Below are positions 16,559 through 24,728 of a stretch of 64,000 bases of DNA, one piece after another. The notes beneath the pieces were generated by a model that saw only the letters and a program-made list of their open reading frames with translations, was not told the origin of the DNA and ran no database searches. The position numbers were made by a program, and so were the translations under genes. The DNA is from Candidatus Gastranaerophilales bacterium (GTDB taxonomy: Bacteria > Cyanobacteriota > Vampirovibrionia > Gastranaerophilales > Gastranaerophilaceae). Each line of letters opens with the position of its first letter. The stretch's first letter is position 1. The stretch is taken from contig CALVEL010000001.1 in the NCBI GenBank assembly GCA_944326565.1, positions 186,001 to 250,000 of the forward strand, given 5' to 3'.

Positions 16559-17383
16559 TTATTCTTTTACTCCGCCTTGCAGAATATCATTAATGAAATA
16601 TTTTTTACCTGTGAGAAACACACCAATAACTGGAATTGTACAAATTACAGAACATGCTAAAAGTTGTCCCCAAAGCGTTACCTCTCTAAAACTTCCTTTA
16701 AAAATAGCAAGTCCGACAGGTAAAGTTCTCATACTTTCAGTATTAGTTACAATAAGCGGCCACATAAAGCTGTTCCAGGTAGTAACAAAAGTGAAAAGAG
16801 CTAGTGTAGCAACAGTTGGCATAGCAAGCGGAAGTGCAATTTTAAAAAAAGTTTCCAAGATATTGCATCCGTCAATTTTTGCAGATTCTTCCAAGTCTTT
16901 TGGAAAACTTAGGAAATATTGTCTCATCATAAAAATGCCAAATCCGCCGAAAAGACCAGGCAAAATTAGTGCTGAATAAGAATTTATCATGTGCAATTCT
17001 CTCATAAGAAAGAATAGAGGGATAATATTTACCTGAGGAGGAATAAGCATTGTAATAAGTATAATTAAAAATAATGTGTTTTTTAATTTAAATTTTAATC
17101 TGGCAAATGCATACCCAGCTAAAGCTGCAAAAATTACCTGTCCGAATGCTGTTATTGATGCCACGACTAAACTGTTTAGAAAATATCTGGCAAGCGGAAT
17201 TTCCGTAAATACTTTTTTATAGTTGTCAATTGTCAAATTGCCGTAAAACAACTTTGTAGTTTGTGTAAAAATGGCGTTTTCATCAGCAAAAGAAAGATTT
17301 ACCATTGCAACAAACGGATAAATCATACTTATTGCAATACCTATTAAAAGTGCATATCCAATAAAAGTTTTAAAACCTTTCAT
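16559..17383 (-). CDS. ABC sugar transporter permease, MalG/UgpE type
   Basis: This 274-residue protein has six membrane segments. It carries the binding-protein-dependent permease signature with the EAA loop (EESAKIDGCNILETFFKIALPLAMP), which contacts the ATPase. It resembles carbohydrate uptake transporter-1 inner permeases (MalG, UgpE, AraQ). Such permeases normally work as a heterodimer with a MalF-type partner, a binding protein and an ATPase, none of which is adjacent. The ATG lacks a Shine-Dalgarno; TGATATAAT ends 7 nt upstream, so it appears leaderless. The missing partners must be encoded elsewhere. Confidence 0.9.
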   Translation of the reverse strand: MKGFKTFIGYALLIGIAISMIYPFVAMVNLSFADENAIFTQTTKLFYGNLTIDNYKKVFTEIPLARYFLNSLVVASITAFGQVIFAALAGYAFARLKFKLKNTLFLIILITMLIPPQVNIIPLFFLMRELHMINSYSALILPGLFGGFGIFMMRQYFLSFPKDLEESAKIDGCNILETFFKIALPLAMPTVATLALFTFVTTWNSFMWPLIVTNTESMRTLPVGLAIFKGSFREVTLWGQLLACSVICTIPVIGVFLTGKKYFINDILQGGVKE

Positions 17384-17390
17384 GTGGAAA

Positions 17391-17399
17391 ATTATATCA
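17391..17399 (-). promoter_or_regulatory. Extended -10 promoter of ABC permease (leaderless)
   Basis: TGATATAAT on the minus strand with TATAAT at 17396-17391, 7 nt from the ATG at 17383. The -35 region is weak, compensated by the TGn extension. Confidence 0.65.
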
Positions 17400-17446
17400 T
17401 GTAAATCACTTTTGTTAAATTTGTTTTAGATAATTTTCTAAAATTC

Positions 17447-17581
17447 CTAAATAGCGAAAAACAAGAAAGCAAACATAAAACAAAGAGACACAGAGCTTAA
17501 TAAAAACCAAGTATGCATTACAGGGTGTTGATAATCCCAAATTTCTTTAATTGTGGATGCTGCATTTTCAATTGTCTGCAT
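17447..17581 (-). CDS. Small single-pass membrane protein, 44 residues
   Basis: An ORF too short for ordinary gene finders. It starts at ATG 17581 with a TTGGAG site 8 nt upstream and ends at TAG 17449-17447. The N-terminal 24 residues are soluble (QTIENAASTIKEIWDYQHP), and the C-terminal 20 form one hydrophobic helix (FLLSSVSLCFMFAFLFFAI) that reaches the end of the protein. This tail-anchored layout is common among regulatory small membrane proteins. It is upstream of the orphan permease on the same strand (63 bp) and divergent from the U32 gene. Function unknown; conservation would settle whether it is real. Confidence 0.5.
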   Translation of the reverse strand: MQTIENAASTIKEIWDYQHPVMHTWFLLSSVSLCFMFAFLFFAI

Positions 17582-17656
17582 ATTTTATTCTCCAAAAACT
17601 CTCTTTCTACATTATCTATTTTCAACATTTATCAAAAATTGACATCACCTAATCGG

Positions 17657-17685
17657 TTGATTATTTTCAACCTTTAGGGTATTAT
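17657..17685 (+). promoter_or_regulatory. Promoter of U32 gene (leaderless)
   Basis: TTGATT (17657-17662), a 17-bp spacer and TATTAT (17680-17685), 6 nt before ATG 17692. Confidence 0.7.
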
Positions 17686-17691
17686 CCAGTT

Positions 17692-18951
17692 ATGGGAAAA
17701 GTAGAACTTTTGATGCCGGCAGGCAATATGGAAAAGCTTGAATACGCCATAAAATATGGTGCTGATGCTGTATATCTAGGGGTCGTTGATTTTAGTCTTA
17801 GGGCTATGAGAAAAGGTAGTTTGATTACGCTTGAAAATCTTAAAGATGCGGTATCTTTGGCACATTCATTGGGTGCAAAGGCTTATGTAACACTTAATAT
17901 ATTTGCATTTAATCAGGATATAAAATTGCTTGAAGAGTGCATAGACAGGTTTAAAGATGCAAATCCTGATGCTTTTATTGTAAGTGATTTTGGTATATTT
18001 AATTTACTGCGTAAGAATGCTCCTGATGTACCTATTCATGTAAGCACTCAAACCAATACCCTAAATTACGAAAGTGTAAAATTTTGGCAGGATTTAGGTG
18101 CAACACGTGTTATTTTGGCAAGAGAATTGCCGATAGCAGATGTTGCTGAAATTAGAAAAAAGGTTCCTGATATAGAGCTTGAGTGTTTTGTGCATGGCTC
18201 TCAATGTGTTTCTTTTTCCGGAAGATGTCTTTTGAGTGATTATTTTACGAATGGAGAAAGAAAAGCAAATCATGGCAATTGTTCACAGCCTTGTCGCTGG
18301 AGTTATAAGTTAGTTGAAAGTACGCGTCCTGATCAATATTATGAAATTAATCAGGATGAAAGAGGTTCTCATATCCTGAGTCCGAAAGATTTGTGCTTGG
18401 TAGAATATCTTTCTCAAATGATAGATGCAGGTATTGATTCTTTTAAAGTAGAAGGAAGAACTAAGAGTCTATATTATGTTTCTGCTGTAGCTAAAGCATA
18501 TCGTCAGGCTATTGATGAAGTATTGGAAAACCCTTCTGCTGACTTACATAAATATTTTATTGAACTTCAAAAAGTCGGCAATAGAGGTTATACGACAGGA
18601 TTTGCGCTAGGTAATAATAATTATGAAAGCTACAGTTATGACATATCAAAAGGTCTTGCCGGAGCCGATTTTTTATGTGAATTCAAAGGTGGAAAAGATA
18701 CTTTAAAAACTGATGAAGGCATTTTTTATCCTGTAAAAATTAAAAATAAAATGTTAATTGGAGATGAAGTTGAAATTATAACACCAATGGAGCAATATAT
18801 AACGAAACTTCTTTCTGTAAAAGATGAGAATGGAATTGATCTGTCTATTGCTAATACTAATGATGATGTTTATTTGTTGTTTGAAAAAGCTCCAAAGGAT
18901 TATAAATATGCACTTGTAAGAACTGTGGGAGTGAAAGCTAATGTTTCTTAA
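17692..18951 (+). CDS. U32 family protein, TrhP-like (tRNA uridine hydroxylation)
   Basis: This 419-residue protein begins VELLMPAGNMEKLEYAIKYG, the standard U32 N-terminal signature, and has the family motif region ELECFVHGSQCVSFSGRCLL followed by NCSQPCRWSY. The conserved Cys of this region bind an iron-sulphur cluster in characterised U32 proteins. It matches the long YegQ/TrhP subgroup, which makes 5-hydroxyuridine at tRNA position 34 using prephenate as oxygen-donor-related cofactor. KVEGRTKSLYY is also typical. It overlaps the downstream YqeG-like gene by 11 bp, so the two are co-translated. The start has a promoter 6 nt upstream and no Shine-Dalgarno. Confidence 0.88.
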   Translation: MGKVELLMPAGNMEKLEYAIKYGADAVYLGVVDFSLRAMRKGSLITLENLKDAVSLAHSLGAKAYVTLNIFAFNQDIKLLEECIDRFKDANPDAFIVSDFGIFNLLRKNAPDVPIHVSTQTNTLNYESVKFWQDLGATRVILARELPIADVAEIRKKVPDIELECFVHGSQCVSFSGRCLLSDYFTNGERKANHGNCSQPCRWSYKLVESTRPDQYYEINQDERGSHILSPKDLCLVEYLSQMIDAGIDSFKVEGRTKSLYYVSAVAKAYRQAIDEVLENPSADLHKYFIELQKVGNRGYTTGFALGNNNYESYSYDISKGLAGADFLCEFKGGKDTLKTDEGIFYPVKIKNKMLIGDEVEIITPMEQYITKLLSVKDENGIDLSIANTNDDVYLLFEKAPKDYKYALVRTVGVKANVS

Positions 18952-19420
18952 ACCTGATTATAATTTGGAAAATATATATGCTATAGACCTAGAAGGCCTT
19001 AAAACTCAAGGGATTAAAGCTATTTTATTTGACTTGGACAGTACTATTATGGCATCAAAGTCAGCCAAATATTCAGACCAAACTCTAGAATGGCTCGAAA
19101 AAGTTAAAAAAGACTTTTTTATTGCAGTTATTTCAAATAATAATAATCAGGAATATATAAAAAAAGTTAAAGCTATTACAACATTTCCGACAGTTTTTGA
19201 TGCTAAAAAACCGAAAATTCAAATTGGAGAAAAGTTTTTAAAAGATAATAATATTAAGCCATCAGAAACAGTTATGGTCGGTGATCGACCACTTACGGAT
19301 GTTTGGTTTGGCAAAAAACTCGGTTGTAAAACTATCTTAGTTGATTCTATTACGGCTAAATCAGAAAAGAAAATAGTCAGGATTGTAAGAAAACTTGAAA
19401 GGTTATGTGTAAAGCCTTGA
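18941..19420 (+). CDS. YqeG-family HAD IIIA phosphatase
   Basis: This 159-residue protein has the HAD motif I LFDLDSTIM (nucleophile Asp and the second Asp two residues later), motif II VISNNN, and motif IV MVGDRPLTDVWFGK. The small size and absence of a cap match the YqeG/GEP4 group, whose plant and yeast members are phosphatidylglycerophosphate phosphatases. A role in phosphatidylglycerol synthesis is therefore likely but not proven. The ATG overlaps the end of the U32 gene, with GGGAG 9 nt upstream. Confidence 0.85.
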   Translation: MFLKPDYNLENIYAIDLEGLKTQGIKAILFDLDSTIMASKSAKYSDQTLEWLEKVKKDFFIAVISNNNNQEYIKKVKAITTFPTVFDAKKPKIQIGEKFLKDNNIKPSETVMVGDRPLTDVWFGKKLGCKTILVDSITAKSEKKIVRIVRKLERLCVKP

Positions 19421-19435
19421 GATAATTATTCAGGG

Positions 19436-19464
19436 TTGAATTTGCGTATGTAAAGTGTTATAAT
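19436..19464 (+). promoter_or_regulatory. Promoter of tandem prepilin operon
   Basis: TTGAAT (19436-19441), a 17-bp spacer and TATAAT (19459-19464). The leader is about 30 nt and carries a GAGGA site before ATG 19499. Confidence 0.7.
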
Positions 19465-19498
19465 ATATAATAAACAATCTAAATGAGGAATTAATATA

Positions 19499-20596
19499 AT
19501 GCAGTATAAGGTCTTAGATAAAGTCAAATTCCTTGGGAGTTCTGCAGAAAAAGATAAAGTAAAGAGTGTATTGGCGTTTTCTTTGGCGGAAATGCTTATA
19601 GTTTTTCTAATTATGTCTTTCATTGCAATCGGAATCCCTCTTATACATTTTAAAAAAACTGAATTGAAAACTAGACGTAGTCTTCATGGCAGATATGAAT
19701 GCTATTATCAGGGAAATACTCTAATGCAGTACACAGTAAATGAAGATGGTGCAAAGACAGGCCCAGAAGCTGTTACAGAATGCAAATTTACACCCCCGCG
19801 TAATGCGATATTCTTCCTTGTCCATGCTGTAGGTGGTGGAGGTGGAGCTTCTAATGCTGCTGGAACAGGTTCCGCTCCTGTTACAACCGATGGACCTACT
19901 GTGTATAATGCAAGTCAAGTCAATAATTTCCCTGAATGGGCAAAAAATGCTATGGGTGCAGGTTATTTAGACGGAATATCCGCTCCTTATACTTTAACAA
20001 GAACAGGTGCATTGGCTAACATAAATTATGGCCATTCAGGTTCAGCAGGAAAAACTATGTCTATGTTTTTCCCAAATTTGGCAAATGTACAAGTTGTTAT
20101 GCAGCCTGGAATAGGTGGTAATTTAGGTCAAGCTGGCTCTTCGACTACAGTTTCATTTTATTCTACAGATAGAGATAATCCTAGTACTACAACGGAATTG
20201 TTAGCGACTTTAGAAGCAGAAGGCGGTGCAGGGGGCTCTGGTTCAGGACAAATGTCTTTATGGCTGGATGGGGAAGCTTCTTTATGTGATATAAAAGAAC
20301 TTGCCAGTCGTAAGTTTAAAGAGGCTGATTTTTCAGAAAATATTGAAATGGATTATGATACAAATATGGATACCCAGCTTACTGCTAATGATATTCTTGC
20401 AGGAAGCGGCGGTGCTGGTGCATATTACAATCCGAGTCCTGGTACTGTGACTTATATGATAAATGGCGTAAGTATACCATCAGATGTTGTTAAAAAGCCC
20501 ACTTGTGAAAATCCTTCACAGTGTGATGACAAATCTTTAAATACAAATTGTCCGGCTCAGGCAGGTAAAAATGGAGCGGTTGTAATCTTATGGTAA
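19499..20596 (+). CDS. Prepilin-like protein, Gly-rich, first of tandem pair
   Basis: This 365-residue protein has an unusually long, charged 27-residue leader, then AFSLAEMLIVFLIMSFIAIG with Glu5 and a hydrophobic helix, a class III signal with Ala before the cleavage site. After it come HGRYECY and PPRNAIFFLVHAVGGGGGAS, a Gly/Ala/Ser-rich body, and a C-terminal NGAVVILW. The next gene has the same landmarks, so the two are paralogues. Gly-rich stretches are typical of extended fibre or tip proteins. Promoter, GAGGA ribosome-binding site and start agree. The stop overlaps the next start by 7 bp. Confidence 0.82.
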   Translation: MQYKVLDKVKFLGSSAEKDKVKSVLAFSLAEMLIVFLIMSFIAIGIPLIHFKKTELKTRRSLHGRYECYYQGNTLMQYTVNEDGAKTGPEAVTECKFTPPRNAIFFLVHAVGGGGGASNAAGTGSAPVTTDGPTVYNASQVNNFPEWAKNAMGAGYLDGISAPYTLTRTGALANINYGHSGSAGKTMSMFFPNLANVQVVMQPGIGGNLGQAGSSTTVSFYSTDRDNPSTTTELLATLEAEGGAGGSGSGQMSLWLDGEASLCDIKELASRKFKEADFSENIEMDYDTNMDTQLTANDILAGSGGAGAYYNPSPGTVTYMINGVSIPSDVVKKPTCENPSQCDDKSLNTNCPAQAGKNGAVVILW

Positions 20597-21522
20597 ATTA
20601 TAAAATTAAAAAAAATAAATATCTATCAGGGTTTTCACTCTTTGAAGCCTGCGTTGTTATGTTAATTGTTGCTGTATTTGTTGCAATGTGTGCCAACGCT
20701 TATACCAAAAGACATGTAACATACCAAGAGTCTGATGGACATGGCCGCTATGAATGTTATAGAAATGAAGGTGGAGCAATTGTTCAAAGATATGTAGAAA
20801 ACAATAGTGCAAGAAATTTAACAGGAACAACTTGTGTATTCAGACCTCCAAGATATGCGAAATATATTCTTATAAACGCAATAGGAGGCGGAGCTGCTAC
20901 TAGTGCAGGTCAGTTCAGTAGTTCATTTTTTAGTTCTATTGATGCACCTTTGACGATTGATCCTGGATTACCAAATGGGAATACAACCATAAAAAGAGGC
21001 ACTGAAACTATTATTACAGCTGTTTCAGGTGGTGGAGATATGGTTGTTACAAGTTCTTCAACAACTAAAGTAGCTAATTGTACTGTAGGACCTGGTATAA
21101 AAGCGACAACTGCAACATCTGGGCCTCCGTATAGCTGTTCTTCAACTCCTACCTGTGCACAAGATGGTACAAATTTAGTTGTATATTACTGTAAATCACC
21201 TTCAGATTTTAAACGTATTGATATACCTATATCAGATATAAAAAGTAACTTATATTCATATTCTGGAAATGTAATAACTTATTATGATATACAGGATTAT
21301 ATTAATGTAGGTCTTTTGGAGCCAAGTGATGCTCTTGCTCTATTAAGGGCAAATGAAAGACCTTATAATTCTTATTTCACATTAACCGTAGAATTTGATA
21401 TGACAGAATCTTCAGAATCTCAAATGGAAAATTATTTGAGTATTTTGGGTGTAACAGACGGGATTGCCACAATACAGCCTGGTTCTCCTACAAAACCTGG
21501 CGGGGTAGTTATTTTGTGGTAA
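20590..21522 (+). CDS. Prepilin-like protein, second of tandem pair
   Basis: This 310-residue paralogue of the upstream protein has a leader followed by GFSLFEACVVMLIVAVFVAM (Gly-Phe cleavage site, Glu5). HGRYECY, PPRYAKYILINAIGGGA, a Thr/Ser/Pro-rich middle with several Cys and a C-terminal GGVVILW follow. The start ATG lies within the end of the preceding gene, so translation is coupled. Both proteins probably form one structure as minor pilins or pseudopilins. Sequence identity outside the landmarks is low, which suggests old duplication and fast divergence. Confidence 0.82.
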   Translation: MVNYKIKKNKYLSGFSLFEACVVMLIVAVFVAMCANAYTKRHVTYQESDGHGRYECYRNEGGAIVQRYVENNSARNLTGTTCVFRPPRYAKYILINAIGGGAATSAGQFSSSFFSSIDAPLTIDPGLPNGNTTIKRGTETIITAVSGGGDMVVTSSSTTKVANCTVGPGIKATTATSGPPYSCSSTPTCAQDGTNLVVYYCKSPSDFKRIDIPISDIKSNLYSYSGNVITYYDIQDYINVGLLEPSDALALLRANERPYNSYFTLTVEFDMTESSESQMENYLSILGVTDGIATIQPGSPTKPGGVVILW

Positions 21523-21587
21523 TTTCTTGACCATGATTTTTAATTCTTTGTTGTTAATACTTTTTATAAAATTTAATCATATTACTA

Positions 21588-21616
21588 TTGCTTTAGTCCG
21601 TAATTAATGTTATGCT
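21588..21616 (+). promoter_or_regulatory. Promoter of photolyase gene (leaderless)
   Basis: TTGCTT (21588-21593), a 17-bp spacer and TATGCT (21611-21616), 6 nt before ATG 21623, with no Shine-Dalgarno. Confidence 0.6.
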
Positions 21617-21622
21617 TTACTG

Positions 21623-22900
21623 ATGAATTACGGAAAAATGGGAAATATTATTAATAATTTACCGGTGTTATTGAAGGTCGAAAATACTATCAATCCTAGT
21701 AGAATATACGAATTTCAGAAGGGGATATCTGGAGAAGGTTCTGTTATTTATTTGATGGAAAGAGAATTAAGAATTTCCGATAATTTTGCTTTGAGATATG
21801 CTGAAGAACTTTCAAAAAAAATAAATAAAAATCTTAAAATTGTTCATATATATAATAATTTTGATTCATCTTTTAAACAAAAATTTTACGATGAAGAACT
21901 GAAGATATTAAAAAATGATATGAATTCAAATGATTTTGATTTTCAATTGATTGATAAGACTTCTTTATTATCATTTGTAAATAGTATTTCCCCGTCTTGT
22001 ATAATAATAGATTTTAATCCTATAAGAGAAGATGATTTGTTAGCTCATATAAAATATAAGATAATAGAAATAGATGGGCACAATATTATTCCAGCAAGAT
22101 ATGTTTCAGATAAACAAGAATACAATGCATTTTTGTTTAGAAAAAAAGTGTATAATAAAATTTATGAATTTTTTACTGAATATGAAGATAAATATAAGTC
22201 TCATTCAAAAGCATATAATTTGTTGGAAGACTTTATAAATATACATTTGGAGCAATATGAGCAGAATAAAAATAATCCGAATAGAAATGTATTATCAAAA
22301 TTGAGTCCTTATCTAAATTTGGGCTTTATTTCCTCTCAGCGTGTAGCTTTAGAAGTATATAAAAGTAGTGCCAAAAATAAAAATAAAGAAGCATTTTTAG
22401 AAGAGCTTATAATTAGAAAAGAGTTGGCTGATAATTTTTGTCATTACAATAAAAATTTTAAAAATTTAAATGGGACATCGACTTGGGCAAAAAGGTCGTT
22501 ATTAAAACATAAAAATGATTTCCGTCCTTTGCAATACTCATTAGTAGAATTGGAAAATGCTAAAACACATGATATTATATGGAATACGGCTCAAAAAGAA
22601 TTGTTAGATAAAGGTAAAATTCATGGTTATATAAGAATGTATTGGGCTAAGATGCTTTTGCTATGGACAGAAACTCCTTATGATGCCATTGATGTTGCAA
22701 TTTATTTAAATGATAAATATGCTTTAGATGCACCATCTGCAAACGGTTATGTCGGTATACTTTGGGCTATAGCAGGTTTGCATGACAGACCTTTTAAGGA
22801 GCAGGATATCTCAGGTAAAATTCGTATGATGAGTTATAACTCTTTATTTAAAAAAATTAAAAATGGAGACTATTTAAAAATAAAAAGCGATGTTGATTAA
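21623..22900 (+). CDS. phr: Class II CPD photolyase-like protein
   Basis: This 425-residue protein begins with a Rossmann-like domain (residues about 35-150; VIYLMERELRISDNFAL corresponds to the WMSRDQRVxDNWAL region of class II enzymes). An all-helical FAD-binding domain follows, with SPYLNLGFIS, ELIIRKELADNFCHY, RMYWAKMLLLW, and PSANGYVGILWAIAGLHDR. These are class II cyclobutane pyrimidine dimer photolyase landmarks. The canonical LDGRDPNGY is altered to LDAPSANGY here, so flavin-site chemistry deserves a check. A light-driven DNA repair enzyme is unexpected in a presumed gut anaerobe. The leaderless-type start at 21623 is chosen over the ATG six codons later. A terminator overlaps the stop codon. 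Confidence 0.85.
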   Translation: MNYGKMGNIINNLPVLLKVENTINPSRIYEFQKGISGEGSVIYLMERELRISDNFALRYAEELSKKINKNLKIVHIYNNFDSSFKQKFYDEELKILKNDMNSNDFDFQLIDKTSLLSFVNSISPSCIIIDFNPIREDDLLAHIKYKIIEIDGHNIIPARYVSDKQEYNAFLFRKKVYNKIYEFFTEYEDKYKSHSKAYNLLEDFINIHLEQYEQNKNNPNRNVLSKLSPYLNLGFISSQRVALEVYKSSAKNKNKEAFLEELIIRKELADNFCHYNKNFKNLNGTSTWAKRSLLKHKNDFRPLQYSLVELENAKTHDIIWNTAQKELLDKGKIHGYIRMYWAKMLLLWTETPYDAIDVAIYLNDKYALDAPSANGYVGILWAIAGLHDRPFKEQDISGKIRMMSYNSLFKKIKNGDYLKIKSDVD

Positions 22901-22916
22901 TAAAACATCGCTTTTT
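22882..22916 (+). terminator. Intrinsic terminator overlapping photolyase stop
   Basis: AAAAAGCGATGTT pairs with AACATCGCTTTTT around a short loop that contains the stop codon. T-run follows. Confidence 0.85.
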
Positions 22917-22943
22917 ATAAATTATAAATTGAATTCAAATATG

Positions 22944-23570
22944 TTATTCTCTTACAATTGAAGTTGACTTTAAATATGATTTTTCAATATCGCCATTTAC
23001 ATGTATTCCTCCATCAGGTGAAACTATAATTTCAAACATATCAGGTGATTTGCAAGATGTTGCATTGAACCTACAATTTGGGGCTTTATCACCGTTTGTA
23101 TCAATTGTAATTGTGGCATCAGTTGCAAAAGTTGTTGAAGGTATGAAATAAGCAATACCTTCATTTGTAGTAAAACTTGGAGTTCCAAAAGTACCATTAC
23201 CACCTGGAGTACCTGGGCAATTGTTGTCATCTGAAGAAATTGTATTCAATTTTAGAGTAATCAGATTGCAGAATTTATTTCCACCTGTATAAGGAGCAGT
23301 CTCATCATTTAATTCAACTTCGTTTGTTACATTATCTAATCCTTCATATGGAGTCCCGTCTGCTTTTGTTGCTTCTGGATATAGGTAATCATCATTAATT
23401 AATTCTGTAACAACTCTTTCTATATTACTGTATGCTTTTCTGAATAATACTTTCTGTCTGTCCGGTTGAGTTTGTTTTATTATTGGTATAATTAAAGATG
23501 CTATTATACCTACTATTGCCAAAGTAACTAGGACTTCACCAAGAGAAAATGCTGATTTAATATTTTTCAT
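22944..23570 (-). CDS. Prepilin-like protein
   Basis: This 208-residue protein has a short leader and AFSLGEVLVTLAIVGIIASL with Glu5, a class III signal with Ala before the cleavage site. The body is Asp/Asn/Thr-rich and contains four Cys (KFCN, NNCPG, NCRF, TSCKS). ITIDTNGDKAPNCRF parallels the DVNGQKAPNR stretch of the 8316 protein, indicating a shared pilin-domain type. An AGAGG site supports the ATG. It is convergent with the photolyase gene and divergent from the next prepilin gene, which together form a small prepilin cluster. Confidence 0.87.
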   Translation of the reverse strand: MKNIKSAFSLGEVLVTLAIVGIIASLIIPIIKQTQPDRQKVLFRKAYSNIERVVTELINDDYLYPEATKADGTPYEGLDNVTNEVELNDETAPYTGGNKFCNLITLKLNTISSDDNNCPGTPGGNGTFGTPSFTTNEGIAYFIPSTTFATDATITIDTNGDKAPNCRFNATSCKSPDMFEIIVSPDGGIHVNGDIEKSYLKSTSIVRE

Positions 23571-23700
23571 AATAACCTCTTTATTTCTAATATAAATATT
23601 ATACCACTAATTTTTATCTACTTATCATTATAGGAAAGTTAATTTACAAAAAATCATCTGTTTAGTTTGTTTTTGTAGTCATTTTCAATTTTGTTTTATC

Positions 23701-23729
23701 TTGACGATTAATGTGCAATATGTTATAAT
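23701..23729 (+). promoter_or_regulatory. Promoter of prepilin gene 23761
   Basis: TTGACG (23701-23706), a 17-bp spacer and TATAAT (23724-23729). The TTG at 23701 is therefore in a -35 box and not a start codon. Confidence 0.8.
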
Positions 23730-23760
23730 TAGAGTAATATATAAATTCAGGGAGCAAGAT

Positions 23761-24675
23761 ATGTTTAGGAAGTTTACAGCTCTTACAATAGCCGAATTAA
23801 TGATTACACTTTTAATTATAGCTACTTTGTGTATATTCGCTTTAACAACAATAAAACCATATGATAAGACATATAAATGGTTATATGTAAGGATTTATCA
23901 TTCTCTGGAAAATGCTGTATATAATTCAATGATGACAAGAAATTCACCGGAGGATCCGGATATGCTTGGGTTTCCTAGTACCTCTACAGCTTTTTGTAAT
24001 ATGTTAAAGGAATTTTTAAATACTCTTCCTGATGACGAAGTTGATGGTCAAATTACACCAAAATGTGAAGCTGCAAGAGATTTGAGCATGAGTGCAGCAG
24101 ACTTTCCTGAAGATAATATTCAATTGATATTAAGTAATGGAATGCGCCTTTGGATAGCATCACAGGGGGGAGCTCCATATGTTTTAAACGATACTGTAGA
24201 TGGAACTGCGGTAAATATGAAATATTATGTAGTATTTGTAGATATAAACGGTTCAAGAGGTCCTAATAAAGCTCAATGGGATGCTTCTGGTAATATAAAT
24301 TGGGGACCTGATTCTAAATTGCTCGATATTGTGGCTTTTGTTGTAACCGAAGCTTCTGTTGTAATACCAGTAGGGCCTCCTGAAATTGATACAAGATATA
24401 TGCAGGCAGTTGCAATATATCCTCCTGATGATGAAAATAAACCAGAAGGAACTCGGTCGTTGCCAAATACTTATTATTGGGCAAAGCATGATGCTTGGGG
24501 TGATAGTGAATCTATTGCAGAGCCAATGTCTTTGGATTTTGCAGGGAAGTTCCCAGCTAATAGCCCTTTTGCAGTGACTTATCCTACAGCTAATACAGTA
24601 AATACAGCTGCTGGATGTTCTGATAATAACAACATGGTCTCTCAATGTTATGTAAAAGTAGAAGATTACAACTAA
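23761..24675 (+). CDS. Prepilin-like protein
   Basis: This 304-residue protein starts at ATG 23761 with AGGGAG 6-7 nt upstream; the frame continues upstream to a TTG that lies in the promoter. The leader is short and followed by ALTIAELMITLLIIATL, with Glu at the usual place but Leu instead of Phe at +1 and Ala at -1, so processing may be less efficient. The soluble part has FVDINGSRGPNKA, again the pilin-type DxNGxxxPN stretch, and ends with two Cys (AGCSD and SQCYV). It is a probable minor pilin of the same system. Confidence 0.83.
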   Translation: MFRKFTALTIAELMITLLIIATLCIFALTTIKPYDKTYKWLYVRIYHSLENAVYNSMMTRNSPEDPDMLGFPSTSTAFCNMLKEFLNTLPDDEVDGQITPKCEAARDLSMSAADFPEDNIQLILSNGMRLWIASQGGAPYVLNDTVDGTAVNMKYYVVFVDINGSRGPNKAQWDASGNINWGPDSKLLDIVAFVVTEASVVIPVGPPEIDTRYMQAVAIYPPDDENKPEGTRSLPNTYYWAKHDAWGDSESIAEPMSLDFAGKFPANSPFAVTYPTANTVNTAAGCSDNNNMVSQCYVKVEDYN

Positions 24676-24709
24676 TAAAAAAGCCTGAAATATTTCAGGC
24701 TTTTTTATT
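24674..24709. terminator. Bidirectional terminator between convergent genes
   Basis: AAAAAAGCCTGAAA pairs with TTTCAGGCTTTTTT, flanked by A/T runs on both sides. It serves the prepilin gene (plus) and the outer-membrane factor gene (minus). Confidence 0.9.
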
Positions 24710-24728
24710 AGTTAATTAGTTAATTGGT

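Noticed and set aside
23024-23230. 68-residue Gln/Leu-rich minus-strand ORF
   Set aside because: Frame shadow inside the prepilin gene at 22944-23570 on the same strand.
24253-24645. 130-residue minus-strand ORF within the prepilin gene at 23761
   Set aside because: A shadow of the prepilin coding sequence, rich in Ile/Ser/Cys/His with no start signal.
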